From contig NZ_JANIPJ010000003.1 in NCBI RefSeq assembly GCF_024623455.1, forward strand, positions 1 through 64,000: a stretch of 64,000 nt of DNA, given 5' to 3'. Made by a program: the position numbers and the translations under genes. The stretch comes from Paenibacillus soyae (GTDB lineage: Bacteria > Bacillota > Bacilli > Paenibacillales > Paenibacillaceae). Positions 53,061-62,063 of this stretch are shown here, piece after piece (positions within the stretch are counted from its first letter, which is position 1; the number at the start of each line of letters is the position of its first letter). A model generated the notes under the pieces. That model ran no database searches, was not told the DNA's origin, and saw nothing but the letters and a program-made list of their open reading frames with translations.

Positions 53061-53807
53061 ATGCAAACCATTATTCGAGCCAATCAAATTACGAAAAGCT
53101 ATGGCAAAACGCAGGTGCTCAAAAACATAGACCTCACGATTACCTCAGGCGAGTTCACCGCGATCATGGGACCTTCGGGCTCCGGCAAATCGACGCTCAT
53201 GAACGTGTTGTCCACCATCGACCGTCTATCCGGCGGCGAGGTATGGCTGGATGGACAGTCGCTGCTCGAGCTCTCCAAGAAGGAGCTCCGGCAATTCCGC
53301 CAGGAACGGATGGGCTTCATCTTCCAGGATTACAACCTGCTCGACACGCTGACCGTCAAAGAAAATATCGTGCTTCCCCTGTCCCTTCGAGGCGTGAAGT
53401 CGCGGGAAATCGAGGACCGTCTGAAGCCTCTCGTCCACGCGCTTCATATCGAATCGATCCTGGACCGCTACCCGACCGAAATATCCGGAGGCCAGAAGCA
53501 GCGTACGGCATCGGCGCGCGCGCTTATTACGAAGCCGGCGGTCGTCTTCGCGGACGAACCGACGGGAGCGCTCGATTCCCGCTCCGCGACGGAGCTGCTC
53601 GAAGAGCTTGCGGAGATGAACGCGGCATTCGGCTCCACTATTCTAATGGTCACGCATGATCCGTATGCCGCGAGCTACTGCAAGCGGGTCATCTTCCTCA
53701 AGGACGGGAGCATCGTCAATGAATTATATGCGGGCGATCAATCCCGCAAATCCTTCTTCGACCGGATTCTGGAGACGCAGAGCCTGCTGGGAGGGGCTTA
53801 CCGATGA
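53061..53807 (+). CDS. bceA: BceA-type ABC transporter ATPase
   Basis: A 248-residue ATPase of the MacB/BceA kind: Walker A GPSGSGKST at 37-45, QDYNLLDTLTVKENI after the Q-loop, signature ISGGQKQR (its second half being TASARAL) and Walker B VVFADEPTGALDS. With BceB it frees target lipids from peptide antibiotics. I prefer ATG 53061 (GGAG 8 nt upstream) to the ATG at 53055. Its stop overlaps bceB (ATGA). Confidence 0.93.
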   Translation: MQTIIRANQITKSYGKTQVLKNIDLTITSGEFTAIMGPSGSGKSTLMNVLSTIDRLSGGEVWLDGQSLLELSKKELRQFRQERMGFIFQDYNLLDTLTVKENIVLPLSLRGVKSREIEDRLKPLVHALHIESILDRYPTEISGGQKQRTASARALITKPAVVFADEPTGALDSRSATELLEELAEMNAAFGSTILMVTHDPYAASYCKRVIFLKDGSIVNELYAGDQSRKSFFDRILETQSLLGGAYR

Positions 53808-55780
53808 GCTTGTTCGAGCTTACGCTTCGGAACGTCCGCCGGAACTTCCGAATCTATACGATTTATTTGCTGTCGATGATAGCCGGCGTGGTCATTCACT
53901 TCACGTTCTCCTCGCTGATGTATAAGGACGACATATTATCCGTCATGCGCAACAGCGATAACTTTCGAACGGGCGTTACGATCGCTTCCGTCGCCATCTT
54001 CTTGTTCATCATCTTCTTCATCCTGTACGCCAATTCGTTCTTTATGAAGCAGCGCAAGAAGGAGATCGGGCTCTACCTGCTGCTCGGCATGAACGAACGT
54101 CAGGTTACCCGCATGCTGTTCTACGAAACGATCGCGCTCGGCGCGGTCTCGCTGGTCAGCGGCATTCTGCTGGGCGGTCTGATGTCCAAGTGGTTCGGCA
54201 TGCTCCTGATGAAGCTGATGCAATACGATCAGACGGTATCGCTGTCCTTCCCGCCGCAAGCGATCGGCATGACGATCGCGGTGTTCGCCGCGCTTGCCGT
54301 CATCATAAGCGTTCAGAACGGGATCATGACGCGCCGCGTTCAGCTCGTCGAGCTGTTCCATGCCAAATCCGCGATGGAGAAGCCCCCGTGCGCTTCGGCC
54401 GCGCTCGCCCTGCTCGCCGTCCTGCTGCTGGCCGAAGCCTATTATTTGATCATCGCCGGCCGGGGCTCCTACATGTGGGAGCATCATGCCCAGCTTAGCC
54501 TTATTGCCGTCGCCGTCGGCATTATTGCGGGGACTTGGCTGTTCTTCCGCCAATTGACGGGCTGGATCCTGCTGCTTGTCAAGAAAAGTCCGCGCTATCT
54601 TGAAAGCAATCGGCTGCTCTGGACGTCGTCGCTTCGGTTCCGCTTGCGAAGCAATGCCATGAACCTCAGCTTTATCACCTTGTTCAGCGCGGCGCTGTTG
54701 CTGCTGACCTCCTTCGTCGCCATCAATTACAGCGTGCAGTTTACCGCTACGTCGCATAACCTGCCTAACGACATGGCGTACGCGTCGCTTGACGACGAGA
54801 CGAATGCGCGGATCGATCAAGTGATCCGGGAATCGGAGAACCATCCGATTTCCTTCGAACGCACGCTCGAAGGATTGCGCGCGGAGCCGATTACGGATAT
54901 GGAGACGGCGTTCCAGAACTCGGGCGACTTCAGTCCGGAGCCGCTGCTTGTATCGGAGAGCGCTTATCGCGAATTTCTGAAGCTGCGGGGGCATGAGGAG
55001 CCCGAGCCGCTAAGCGGCAACGAAGCGATCGCGCTGTCGATGGGCCGCGATTTCGACGAACGATATGAGATGAATGAAGCGCCTCGGTTCAGTATCCGGA
55101 GCGGGGACGCCTCGGCCGAGCTGTCGCTCGTGGAGCTGAAGGATTATTCGCTTCTCGGCTGGTGGAGCGATCCGGACGATTCGATGATCGCCAAGCCCGC
55201 CGTTCTGATCGTGGCGGATTTCTTGTATCAATCGCTGAAGCAGTCCGGCGCGTCCACGGATACGTACCGCATATACGGATTGGAGGATGCCGGCAACGCG
55301 GAGGAATTGTCCCGGCAGGTTCATGCAATCGTGAAGGAAGCGAGTCCGGATGCGTATTACTCTTCGTTTGCGGACGTCTACTCCAAGCAGATCGAAAGCT
55401 CGTCGCTGCTGCTGTTCTCCGGCGCCTTCCTTGCCGTCATCGCCCTGTTCGCGCTCGCCAGCGTGATCTACTTCAACCAGCTCCGCGAAGCGACCGAGGC
55501 CCGCCAGCAATACGGCATCCTTCGGAAGATCGGCGTGCAGCAGAAGCAAATCGTAGGCGTCATCCGCAAGCAGCTGATGTTCGTCTTCGCGCCGCCCCTT
55601 ACGCTTGGCCTCGCGCACAGCTGGCTGATCATGGATTCGTATATGCTGGACGCGCTGCAGAACTATCCGACTTTGAACCGGATTGTATGGGGCACGATGC
55701 TCGTCTACTTCCTGATTTACTTCCTGCTCTATCTGTCGGCCGTGAACCTGTATGGCCGGATCGTTAACCGGAAGCCTTAG
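53804..55780 (+). CDS. bceB: BceB-type ABC transporter permease
   Basis: A 658-residue permease with the BceB layout: ten helices with two FtsX regions (NSFFMKQRKKEIGLYLLLGMNERQV near 75-100 and EATEARQQYGILRKIGVQQKQIVG near 560) and a large extracellular domain (about 310-525) between helices 7 and 8. That domain senses the antibiotic-target complex and signals to BceS. The 3' end overlaps the convergent bceS gene by 17 bp. Confidence 0.93.
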   Translation: MSLFELTLRNVRRNFRIYTIYLLSMIAGVVIHFTFSSLMYKDDILSVMRNSDNFRTGVTIASVAIFLFIIFFILYANSFFMKQRKKEIGLYLLLGMNERQVTRMLFYETIALGAVSLVSGILLGGLMSKWFGMLLMKLMQYDQTVSLSFPPQAIGMTIAVFAALAVIISVQNGIMTRRVQLVELFHAKSAMEKPPCASAALALLAVLLLAEAYYLIIAGRGSYMWEHHAQLSLIAVAVGIIAGTWLFFRQLTGWILLLVKKSPRYLESNRLLWTSSLRFRLRSNAMNLSFITLFSAALLLLTSFVAINYSVQFTATSHNLPNDMAYASLDDETNARIDQVIRESENHPISFERTLEGLRAEPITDMETAFQNSGDFSPEPLLVSESAYREFLKLRGHEEPEPLSGNEAIALSMGRDFDERYEMNEAPRFSIRSGDASAELSLVELKDYSLLGWWSDPDDSMIAKPAVLIVADFLYQSLKQSGASTDTYRIYGLEDAGNAEELSRQVHAIVKEASPDAYYSSFADVYSKQIESSSLLLFSGAFLAVIALFALASVIYFNQLREATEARQQYGILRKIGVQQKQIVGVIRKQLMFVFAPPLTLGLAHSWLIMDSYMLDALQNYPTLNRIVWGTMLVYFLIYFLLYLSAVNLYGRIVNRKP

Positions 55781-56780
55781 CGCTTCCGGTTAGCGCGTTC
55801 AGATAAGGATCGTGATGGACCGGGAAGTGAATCGTCATCACCGTATAGCTTCCCGCTTCCGATCGGCAAGTCAAATAGTGACCGAGCTTCCGGGACAGCT
55901 CCTGAGCCAGGAACAGCCCCATCCCCGTCGATTTCATATGCGCGCGCCCATTCGCTCCCGCAAATCCCCGGTTAAAGATGCGGGGCATGTCCGCGGCGTC
56001 GATGCCGATGCCGTTATCCTTGACGTGCAGCCGCTTCTCTCCGTCCGTTTCCTCCGCGGAAATGACGATCTCCCCGTCTTCTCCCGTGTACTTCAGGCTG
56101 TTCGCGAGCAGCTGGCTAAGAATGAATTCCAGCCATTTCGAATCGGTATGCACATGAACGTCCCCGATCTCTATCACCACTTTGATCCGTTTGAATATAA
56201 ACGTCTTCGCGTGCTGCTTGACGACCTTCTTCACGATCGGTTCGAGCTCGCGGCTTCCGATATCGTAATCCTGATGGAAGCTGTCGAGCTTCGCGTAATA
56301 AAGCGCCTGATCGACGTAATGCTCGATGCGGGCTACCTCTTCCTCCACGCTTCTCGGATCCATATTCGTCTGCTGCATCAACCGTAGGACGGAGATCGGC
56401 GTCTTGATCTCGTGGAACCAGGAGACGATAAAGTCGTAATGGTCCCGCTGCTTGGCCTGCGCTTCGTTCATCGCCCGGATGTGCCCGATCTCTCTCCGCG
56501 CCATTTCCTGATGACAGGCTTCCGCCTCAAGCGACAACGGCTCCGAATCTTCATCGTCCATCTGGGCAATGGAACGTTCGGTTCGATAGTAGCGATAGGC
56601 CAGGAACAAGGCCGTCATCGCGAGCCATAGCAGGGAGCCGTAGAAGAATGTATCCGCGTGCCACTTCGTTCGAGGATCCGCGTAGAAGATGCCCATCGCA
56701 AGTAAATAGCTTGCAGCGCTCATGATCAAGTAAGGGCGCTCGTAGGCTAGAAAGCGAAGCCATCTGCTTCTCATTCTCAT
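55764..56780 (-). CDS. bceS: BceS-type intramembrane-sensing histidine kinase
   Basis: A 338-residue kinase with two closely spaced helices (about 15-33 and 46-64) and almost no outer loop, as in BceS. The phosphoacceptor His123 is in VSWFHEIKTPI, and N, G1 and G2 boxes follow (LLANSLKY, VKDNGIGID, STGMGLFLAQEL). It is activated by flux through BceAB rather than by direct ligand binding. The start overlaps the bceR stop. Confidence 0.93.
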   Translation of the reverse strand: MRMRSRWLRFLAYERPYLIMSAASYLLAMGIFYADPRTKWHADTFFYGSLLWLAMTALFLAYRYYRTERSIAQMDDEDSEPLSLEAEACHQEMARREIGHIRAMNEAQAKQRDHYDFIVSWFHEIKTPISVLRLMQQTNMDPRSVEEEVARIEHYVDQALYYAKLDSFHQDYDIGSRELEPIVKKVVKQHAKTFIFKRIKVVIEIGDVHVHTDSKWLEFILSQLLANSLKYTGEDGEIVISAEETDGEKRLHVKDNGIGIDAADMPRIFNRGFAGANGRAHMKSTGMGLFLAQELSRKLGHYLTCRSEAGSYTVMTIHFPVHHDPYLNALTGSAKASG

Positions 56781-57451
56781 TCGACGATATACCCCATTCC
56801 CTTGCGCGTCGCGATAAAATCGTCTTGCCCCAGCTCCGCGAGCTTCCGCCGGAGCCGGTTGACGTTCACGGTCAGCGTATTGTCGTCGACGAACTGCTCG
56901 TCATGCCACAGCGCCTGCATCAACTCCTCGCGGGAGACGATCTTGCCCGCGCTTCGCATGAGCAGCTGCAGCATAATAAATTCGTTGCGGGACAATTCCG
57001 CAGCTTGTCCCCCCGCGGCTTCGACGGTGGAGTTCGCCGAATTGAACGTCAGGCCGCGGTGCGTCAGCTTATGTCCTTCGTCCTGATACGTATAATTTCG
57101 ACGGATGACCGCGCTGATCTTCGCCACCAGAACCGACAGATCGAACGGCTTCTGCACGAAATCGTCGCCGCCCATGTTCATCGCCATGATGATATCCATG
57201 TTCTGATCGCGGGATGAGATGAAGAGGATCGGCACTTTGGATACCGCTCGTATTTGCTGGCACCAGTAATAGCCGTCGAATACCGGCAAATTCACATCCA
57301 ACAGCACCAGATGCGGCCGACTTCTCTCGAAATCCGCAAGCACGCCGTGGAAATCCGTCGTTTCCACGACCTCGTATTGCCATTTGCGCAGCGTATCCGC
57401 CACGATCCCGCGGATTTTTTCGTCATCCTCCACCAGCATAATCGTGAACAT
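56777..57451 (-). CDS. bceR: BceR-type OmpR-family response regulator
   Basis: A 224-residue regulator with a receiver domain (phosphoacceptor Asp52 in LLDVNLP, Lys in VQKPF) and a C-terminal winged helix (LSRNEFIMLQLLMRSAGKIVSREELMQALW, VNVNRLRRKLAELG). It should activate bceAB through the inverted repeat at 52972-52987. bceRS is convergent with bceAB, not upstream in the same direction as in Bacillus subtilis. Confidence 0.94.
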   Translation of the reverse strand: MFTIMLVEDDEKIRGIVADTLRKWQYEVVETTDFHGVLADFERSRPHLVLLDVNLPVFDGYYWCQQIRAVSKVPILFISSRDQNMDIIMAMNMGGDDFVQKPFDLSVLVAKISAVIRRNYTYQDEGHKLTHRGLTFNSANSTVEAAGGQAAELSRNEFIMLQLLMRSAGKIVSREELMQALWHDEQFVDDNTLTVNVNRLRRKLAELGQDDFIATRKGMGYIVE

Positions 57452-57499
57452 GCCGTTTCCCCCCCGAATCCAGTTCTATTCCTTTTATTATATCATAGC

Positions 57500-57543
57500 A
57501 AAAAAAGAAGACTCCCCTTGTGGCGGTGAACCGCCGGGGAGTC
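57500..57543 (-). terminator. Terminator of the glutathione peroxidase gene
   Basis: GACTCCCC (57510-57517) pairs with GGGGAGTC (57536-57543), with an inner GGCGG/CCGCC stem, followed on the minus strand by a run of seven T. Confidence 0.93.
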
Positions 57544-57554
57544 TGCTCTATATA

Positions 57555-58037
57555 CTACGATTCAAGAAGCTTCCGAATATGGCCTTCGATCTTCTCGGGC
57601 TCATCGGTAGAGCCGAACCGTTTCACGACGTTGCCCTCCCGGTCGACCAGAAACTTCGTAAAATTCCACTTGATCGACTTCGAGCCGAGCACGCCGCGCG
57701 CCTCGTTCGTCAAATGCTTGAACAGGGGATGAGCTTCGCTGCCGTTCACATTGATCTTGGCGTGCAGCGGGAAGTTCACGCCGAAATTCAGCTCGCACGC
57801 CTGCGCGATCTCGTCATTGCTCTCCTTCTCCTGATTGGCGAATTGCGAGCAAGGAAATCCGAGCACCGCGAAGCCTTGATCCTTGTATGCGTCATGCAGC
57901 TTCTGCAGTCCCTTGAACTGGGGCGCGAAGCCGCAGCCCGTCGCCGTATTGACGATCAGCATGACCTTTCCCTTATAGGGCGCGAGTGACTGCTCTTCCC
58001 CTCTAATGGTCTTGATCTCGTAATCGTATATCGACAT
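57555..58037 (-). CDS. Glutathione peroxidase-like thiol peroxidase
   Basis: A 160-residue peroxidase of the GPx family (BsaA-like). The peroxidatic Cys35 lies in NTATGCGFAPQ, with Gln65?in FPCSQF and Trp122-Asn123 in KWNF completing the catalytic site. Bacterial members of this form use thioredoxin rather than glutathione. It reduces organic and hydrogen peroxides. GGGAGGT precedes the ATG. The palindrome at 58070-58093 suggests control by an OhrR-type peroxide sensor. Confidence 0.93.
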   Translation of the reverse strand: MSIYDYEIKTIRGEEQSLAPYKGKVMLIVNTATGCGFAPQFKGLQKLHDAYKDQGFAVLGFPCSQFANQEKESNDEIAQACELNFGVNFPLHAKINVNGSEAHPLFKHLTNEARGVLGSKSIKWNFTKFLVDREGNVVKRFGSTDEPEKIEGHIRKLLES

Positions 58038-58069
58038 GATGATACCTCCCGAATTAATTTCGATGATTT

Positions 58070-58093
58070 AATTAAATTGTATACAATTTAATT
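58070..58093. promoter_or_regulatory. OhrR/MarR-like palindrome upstream of gpx
   Basis: A perfect 24-bp palindrome, AATTAAATTGTA followed by its exact reverse complement. It matches the TACAATT-type operators of OhrR, the organic peroxide sensor of Bacillales. Its centre is about 45 bp upstream of the start codon, in the promoter region. Confidence 0.8.
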
Positions 58094-58125
58094 TCAGAAG
58101 TCAATGGCGCAATCCGATCCAATAT

Positions 58126-58159
58126 AAAAAGACGCCGGCTTCTTCAATCGAAGCCGGCG
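58126..58159 (-). terminator. Terminator of the YuiD-like gene
   Basis: CGCCGGCTTC (58133-58142) pairs with GAAGCCGGCG (58150-58159) around a 7-nt loop, followed on the minus strand by TCTTTTTAT. Confidence 0.93.
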
Positions 58160-58200
58160 CTGCATTTATTTTTAATTCGAGCTGGTACCAAAGAAAATCG

Positions 58201-58659
58201 TTATTTGGACTTCATGGCTCCAAGCAGTCCGATGAGCGCACCGAGCACCGCTCCCGCGGCCACTTCCCTTGGCTGATGGCCTAATGATTCCTTCAATCTT
58301 TCTTTGCGGCGCTTATGATAGATGCCGGGATGATGGCCGGCGAGCCGTTCCACGTCAGCGTCCAAATCATTGACTTGGATCGCGATCTCGCCCGCATGCC
58401 GCCGAATATTCATGGCGTCGTACATAACGATGATGCCCAGCATGGAGGCGATGGCGAATTCCGGCGTGCGAACGCCATGCTTGACCGCCGTGTAGGCGGC
58501 AAGAGCGGTAACGCCGCTGGAATGCGAGCTCGGCATTCCTCCGGAGCCAACGATTTTGCGTAAATCCCATTTGCCCGTCTTCGCATAGTGCCAAGGCAGC
58601 TTGAGCAGCTGAGCGGCTCCGACCGCGACAAGCGCCGTTCCCAATCCCCGGTTAGACAT
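58201..58659 (-). CDS. Divergent PAP2-family membrane protein (YuiD type)
   Basis: A 152-residue membrane protein of the divergent PAP2 family. The phosphatase-like motifs KIVGSGGMPSSHSSGVTALA and YDAMNIRRHAGEIA are present. It is shorter than typical PAP2 phosphatases and substrate is unknown. Preceded by GGGAGGTAAT at the ATG. Confidence 0.92.
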   Translation of the reverse strand: MSNRGLGTALVAVGAAQLLKLPWHYAKTGKWDLRKIVGSGGMPSSHSSGVTALAAYTAVKHGVRTPEFAIASMLGIIVMYDAMNIRRHAGEIAIQVNDLDADVERLAGHHPGIYHKRRKERLKESLGHQPREVAAGAVLGALIGLLGAMKSK

Positions 58660-58804
58660 CTAATTACCTCCCGCATTAAAGTCGTCCCTTCAGTTTTCCC
58701 ACTATGGAGGGCAATCATGCGATGATTCCTTTCATTCAACCTGCAACCTTTTGTTTCCATTGGTTGTTCTAATGATAACAGCAAAATTAAGGAGGCGAGG
58801 ACCT

Positions 58805-59242
58805 GTGCCGCAAATGAGATGGCTCGGAATCATTATCCTTTGTTTTGCCATCGGACTTGCCGGCTGCAGCAGAGGCGGCGGCCCCTCCATCATAGCCGAA
58901 AAATCAGCGAGCGAAGGTCCCTTCGAGCTCATTGTCGAGGTCCAGCGTTTGGATGATCAGAGGCTTCAATTGATTCGCAAGCTCAAATTTTCCGGAGACC
59001 AAGATATTGAAATTTCGCATTCCGACCCGCTGATCTCGATCTCCTACTCGGCGGACGGCAATGCGGAAGCCCATCATTTCGACGACATCGGCTTAACTAG
59101 CGCACTGCAAAAGAAAGAAACGTTGACTTACGGGGAGCCCATCGTCGTCGAGCGGATCGAGGAGGCTAAGCATGTTTCCGCCTTCGCCTACTTTACTTAT
59201 CTGGATACCCGCTACCATCTCTCCGTTGAAATCACCCTCTAA
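58805..59242 (+). CDS. Small lipoprotein of unknown function
   Basis: A 145-residue exported lipoprotein with lipobox LAGC (Cys21 from the GTG start). The mature part looks like one beta-sandwich domain (KLKFSGDQDIEISHSDPLISISYS). I do not recognise a family. The start is GTG at 58805 with AAGGAGG 9 nt upstream; ATG 58814 is an alternative but is further from the site. Confidence 0.75.
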   Translation: MPQMRWLGIIILCFAIGLAGCSRGGGPSIIAEKSASEGPFELIVEVQRLDDQRLQLIRKLKFSGDQDIEISHSDPLISISYSADGNAEAHHFDDIGLTSALQKKETLTYGEPIVVERIEEAKHVSAFAYFTYLDTRYHLSVEITL

Positions 59243-59258
59243 TGAAGCCAACAGAAAA

Positions 59259-59296
59259 GCTGCTCCCAAGAGGATCCGAATTCCTCCGGGAGCAGC
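59259..59296. terminator. Convergent terminator
   Basis: GCTGCTCCC (59259-59267) pairs with GGGAGCAGC (59288-59296). AAAA and TTC flank it, so it may serve the lipoprotein gene and, more clearly on the minus strand (TTTTCTGTT), the siderophore operon. Confidence 0.8.
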
Positions 59297-59306
59297 TTCG
59301 TTAGCC

Positions 59307-60317
59307 TTATTCCAAAGCGGCGCCGATTTCGGCCACCATCTCCGATACGGAGATCAGACCGCCGCCCGACAGATACCAGTACTGCGGATCGAGATACACG
59401 ATATTGCCATCTTTGAACGCGTTCGTGTTTTTCACCAAGTCGTTCTCAATGGAATCCTTGGCCGTCGCGTTTCCGCCTACAACAGCGTTACGGTCCACGA
59501 CGAACAAGTAATCCGGATTTTTCTCCGCTACGAATTCGAAGGATGCTTCGTTGCCGTGCGTGTCGACTTGGATGCTAGGGTCTACCGGCGTAATGCCGAG
59601 AACGTCGTGGATGATACCGAAGCGAGAGCCGGAGCCGAATGCGCTGATCTTGCCTTCGTTCGACAGGATGATCAGACCGTTGCTGCCTGCCCCCGTCGCT
59701 TTTTCGTTAACGGCTTTCACCGATGCTTCCACTTCTGCCAAAGCGGCTTCCGCTTCCGCTTGCTTGCCGAAAATTTCGGCCAGCGTGTTCACGTTTTTCT
59801 TAAACGATTCCATATAGTTCTTCGTGTCGACGCCCATGAAGATCGTCGGCGCGATTTCCGTCAGCGCGTCATAATGAGCGGATTGGCGTCCGGAAATAAT
59901 GATAAGGTCCGGCTCGATGCCGTCGATCGTTTCGAAGTCCGGTTCTTGCAGCGTGCCGGCGTTCACGTATTTGGCGTCCTTATACTTCTCCAGGTAAGCA
60001 GGCACGTTACCTTGCGGAATCGATGCAACCTCTACGCCAAGCTTATCCAGCGTATCCAGGGAGCCGAAGTCGAATACGACGACTTTGCTTGGATTCGTTT
60101 TTACAGTCGTTTCACCCAATTCATGCTTCACGACGATTTCCGCAGGCGCTGCCGCTTCCGACGCTTCAGACGGAGACGGGGATGGAGAGCTCGACTCGGT
60201 TGCCGCCGCCCCGCTTGCATTATTACTTCCCGCGTTATTGCCGGAGTTTCCTCCGCAAGCCGCGAGCACCATGGCGAATACAAGAATGATTGCCGCTAAA
60301 CTAAAAATCTTCTTCAT
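59307..60317 (-). CDS. yclQ: Siderophore-binding lipoprotein (YclQ-like)
   Basis: A 336-residue substrate-binding lipoprotein (LAAC, Cys21). An unstructured Ser/Pro-rich linker (about 22-60) precedes the helical-backbone binding domain (VVVFDFGSLDTLDKLGV, EPDLIIISGRQSAHYDAL). With YclNOP it takes up a catecholate siderophore; the YclQ relative in Bacillus subtilis binds petrobactin. The start at 60317 has GGGAGAAAAA upstream. Confidence 0.9.
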   Translation of the reverse strand: MKKIFSLAAIILVFAMVLAACGGNSGNNAGSNNASGAAATESSSPSPSPSEASEAAAPAEIVVKHELGETTVKTNPSKVVVFDFGSLDTLDKLGVEVASIPQGNVPAYLEKYKDAKYVNAGTLQEPDFETIDGIEPDLIIISGRQSAHYDALTEIAPTIFMGVDTKNYMESFKKNVNTLAEIFGKQAEAEAALAEVEASVKAVNEKATGAGSNGLIILSNEGKISAFGSGSRFGIIHDVLGITPVDPSIQVDTHGNEASFEFVAEKNPDYLFVVDRNAVVGGNATAKDSIENDLVKNTNAFKDGNIVYLDPQYWYLSGGGLISVSEMVAEIGAALE

Positions 60318-60366
60318 TTTTTCTCCCACTCCCTTTAAGTATACTGAAGCCTTTGCAGCCTCTAAA

Positions 60367-61125
60367 TTATTTGAAATAGACGCCGATGCGATTGCCGTTA
60401 ATCAATTCGATCGGAATGTCCATGTCATAAATGTGTTGCAGCACGGCGCTGTCAATGATCGTCTCGGTCGGTCCTTCCTTGACGATCCTTCCGTCCTTCA
60501 GCGCCACAATATAATCGGAATAGCAGGAAGCGAAGTTGATGTCATGAATGACGATAATAATCGTCTTCCCAAGCTCCTCCGTCAGTCTGCGCAGCACCTT
60601 CATAATCTGAACCGAATGCTTCATGTCCAGATTGTTAAGCGGCTCGTCTAGAAGGATATAATCCGTGTTCTGGGCGATGACCATCGCGATGAACGCCCGC
60701 TGGTTCTGCCCCCCGCTCAACTGATCGAGAAATTTGTGCTGCAAATCGCTTAAGTCCATGTAGGCGATCGCCTCGTCGACCTTCGACCAATCCTCTTTGG
60801 TCAGCTTGCCCTGCGAATACGGGAATCGGCCGAAGCTGACAAGCTCCCGAACCGTGAGCCGAAGATTGACGTGGTTGGACTGCTTCAAGATCGATATCTT
60901 CTTGGCCAGCTCCGTGCTTTTCCATTGCGCGACGTCCCGCCCGTCGATCAGCACTTCGCCGCCGTCCTTCTGCAGCAGCCGGCTTATGATCGAGAGCAGC
61001 GTGCTCTTGCCCGCGCCGTTCGGCCCGATGAAGGAAGTGACGCAGCCTTCCCGGATCGTCAGAGACACGTTGTCGACGACCGGCTTGCCTCCGTATGCTT
61101 TGGATACCCCTTTGACCTCGATCAT
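60367..61125 (-). CDS. yclP: Siderophore ABC transporter ATPase (YclP-like)
   Basis: A 252-residue ATPase with Walker A GPNGAGKST at 34-42, signature LSGGQNQRAFIAM and Walker B YILLDEPLNNLDM. It energises uptake through the YclN/YclO channel. Its ATG overlaps the yclO stop (ATGA). Confidence 0.94.
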   Translation of the reverse strand: MIEVKGVSKAYGGKPVVDNVSLTIREGCVTSFIGPNGAGKSTLLSIISRLLQKDGGEVLIDGRDVAQWKSTELAKKISILKQSNHVNLRLTVRELVSFGRFPYSQGKLTKEDWSKVDEAIAYMDLSDLQHKFLDQLSGGQNQRAFIAMVIAQNTDYILLDEPLNNLDMKHSVQIMKVLRRLTEELGKTIIIVIHDINFASCYSDYIVALKDGRIVKEGPTETIIDSAVLQHIYDMDIPIELINGNRIGVYFK

Positions 61126-62063
61126 GCCTTACTCTCCCTCAGAAGCAAATATAAGAAATAGGCTCCGCCGATAAAGTTGATGATCACGCTCACCGTCGTC
61201 TCGAACGTGAACACCTGCTCCACGATCAGCTGACCGCCGACAAGCGCGATGATGCTGATCAGCATCGAGCCGGGAATCAAAATGCGGTGGCGGTACGTTC
61301 GCATGAACTGATACGCGAGATTGACGACGAGCAGGCCGAGGAACGCGATCGGACCTACCAGCGCCGTCGACACCGCGATCAGGATCGCGACGATGACTAG
61401 CAAGTTTTTGACGACGAAGTTGTAAGGAATGCCGAGATTAACGGCGTGCTCCTTCCCTAAGGACAAGACGTCCAAGTACTTCGAGAATCTCGACGCGTAC
61501 AGCGCGACCCCCGCGATGACGATGACGGATAGCAGCAGCAGCTTCGTATTGACGTTGTTGAAGCTGGCGAACATCTTGCCCTGCACGATCAAGAAGTCGT
61601 TCGGATCGATCAGCACCTGCATGAACGTCGACATGCTCCCGAACATCGTGCCCATGACAAGCCCGACTAGCAGCAGGAAAAACAAATTGTTGCCTTCCCT
61701 CTTGAAGATCAACCTGTACAGCACGCCTACGAACAACAGCATGATACCGACCGTCAGGCCAAAATTGACATTCTGGTTCGTGCTCGGCAGACTGACGACG
61801 CCGAAGGCGAAGATGACGAACGTCTGGATCAGCATGTACAACGAATCGAGCCCGATGATGTTCGGCGTAAGAATCCGGTTGTTCGTCATGGTCTGGAAGA
61901 TCAGCGTCGCATAGGCGATCGCTCCGCCGGTGAGCGCGATTGCAAGCACCTTCTTCAGCCTGCGCGGCAGCGCGTAATCCCAGTTATGGGGCAGGTCGAC
62001 GAACAGGAAAGCGATTATGACGGCGGCGGCGAGGGCGGCCAGCAAAGTTAGTTTAAGCTTCAT
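61122..62063 (-). CDS. yclO: Siderophore ABC transporter permease (YclO-like)
   Basis: A 313-residue FecCD-type permease with nine to ten helices; GPIAFLGLLVVNLAYQFM is the family motif near the ATPase-contact loop. It pairs with YclN to form the membrane channel. It overlaps yclN by 11 nt. Confidence 0.93.
   Translation of the reverse strand: MKLKLTLLAALAAAVIIAFLFVDLPHNWDYALPRRLKKVLAIALTGGAIAYATLIFQTMTNNRILTPNIIGLDSLYMLIQTFVIFAFGVVSLPSTNQNVNFGLTVGIMLLFVGVLYRLIFKREGNNLFFLLLVGLVMGTMFGSMSTFMQVLIDPNDFLIVQGKMFASFNNVNTKLLLLSVIVIAGVALYASRFSKYLDVLSLGKEHAVNLGIPYNFVVKNLLVIVAILIAVSTALVGPIAFLGLLVVNLAYQFMRTYRHRILIPGSMLISIIALVGGQLIVEQVFTFETTVSVIINFIGGAYFLYLLLRESKA

Noticed and set aside
53936-54994. A 352-codon minus-strand frame opposite bceB
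   Set aside because: Shadow frame caused by high G+C codon use in bceB; low-complexity Arg/Gln/Asp sequence.
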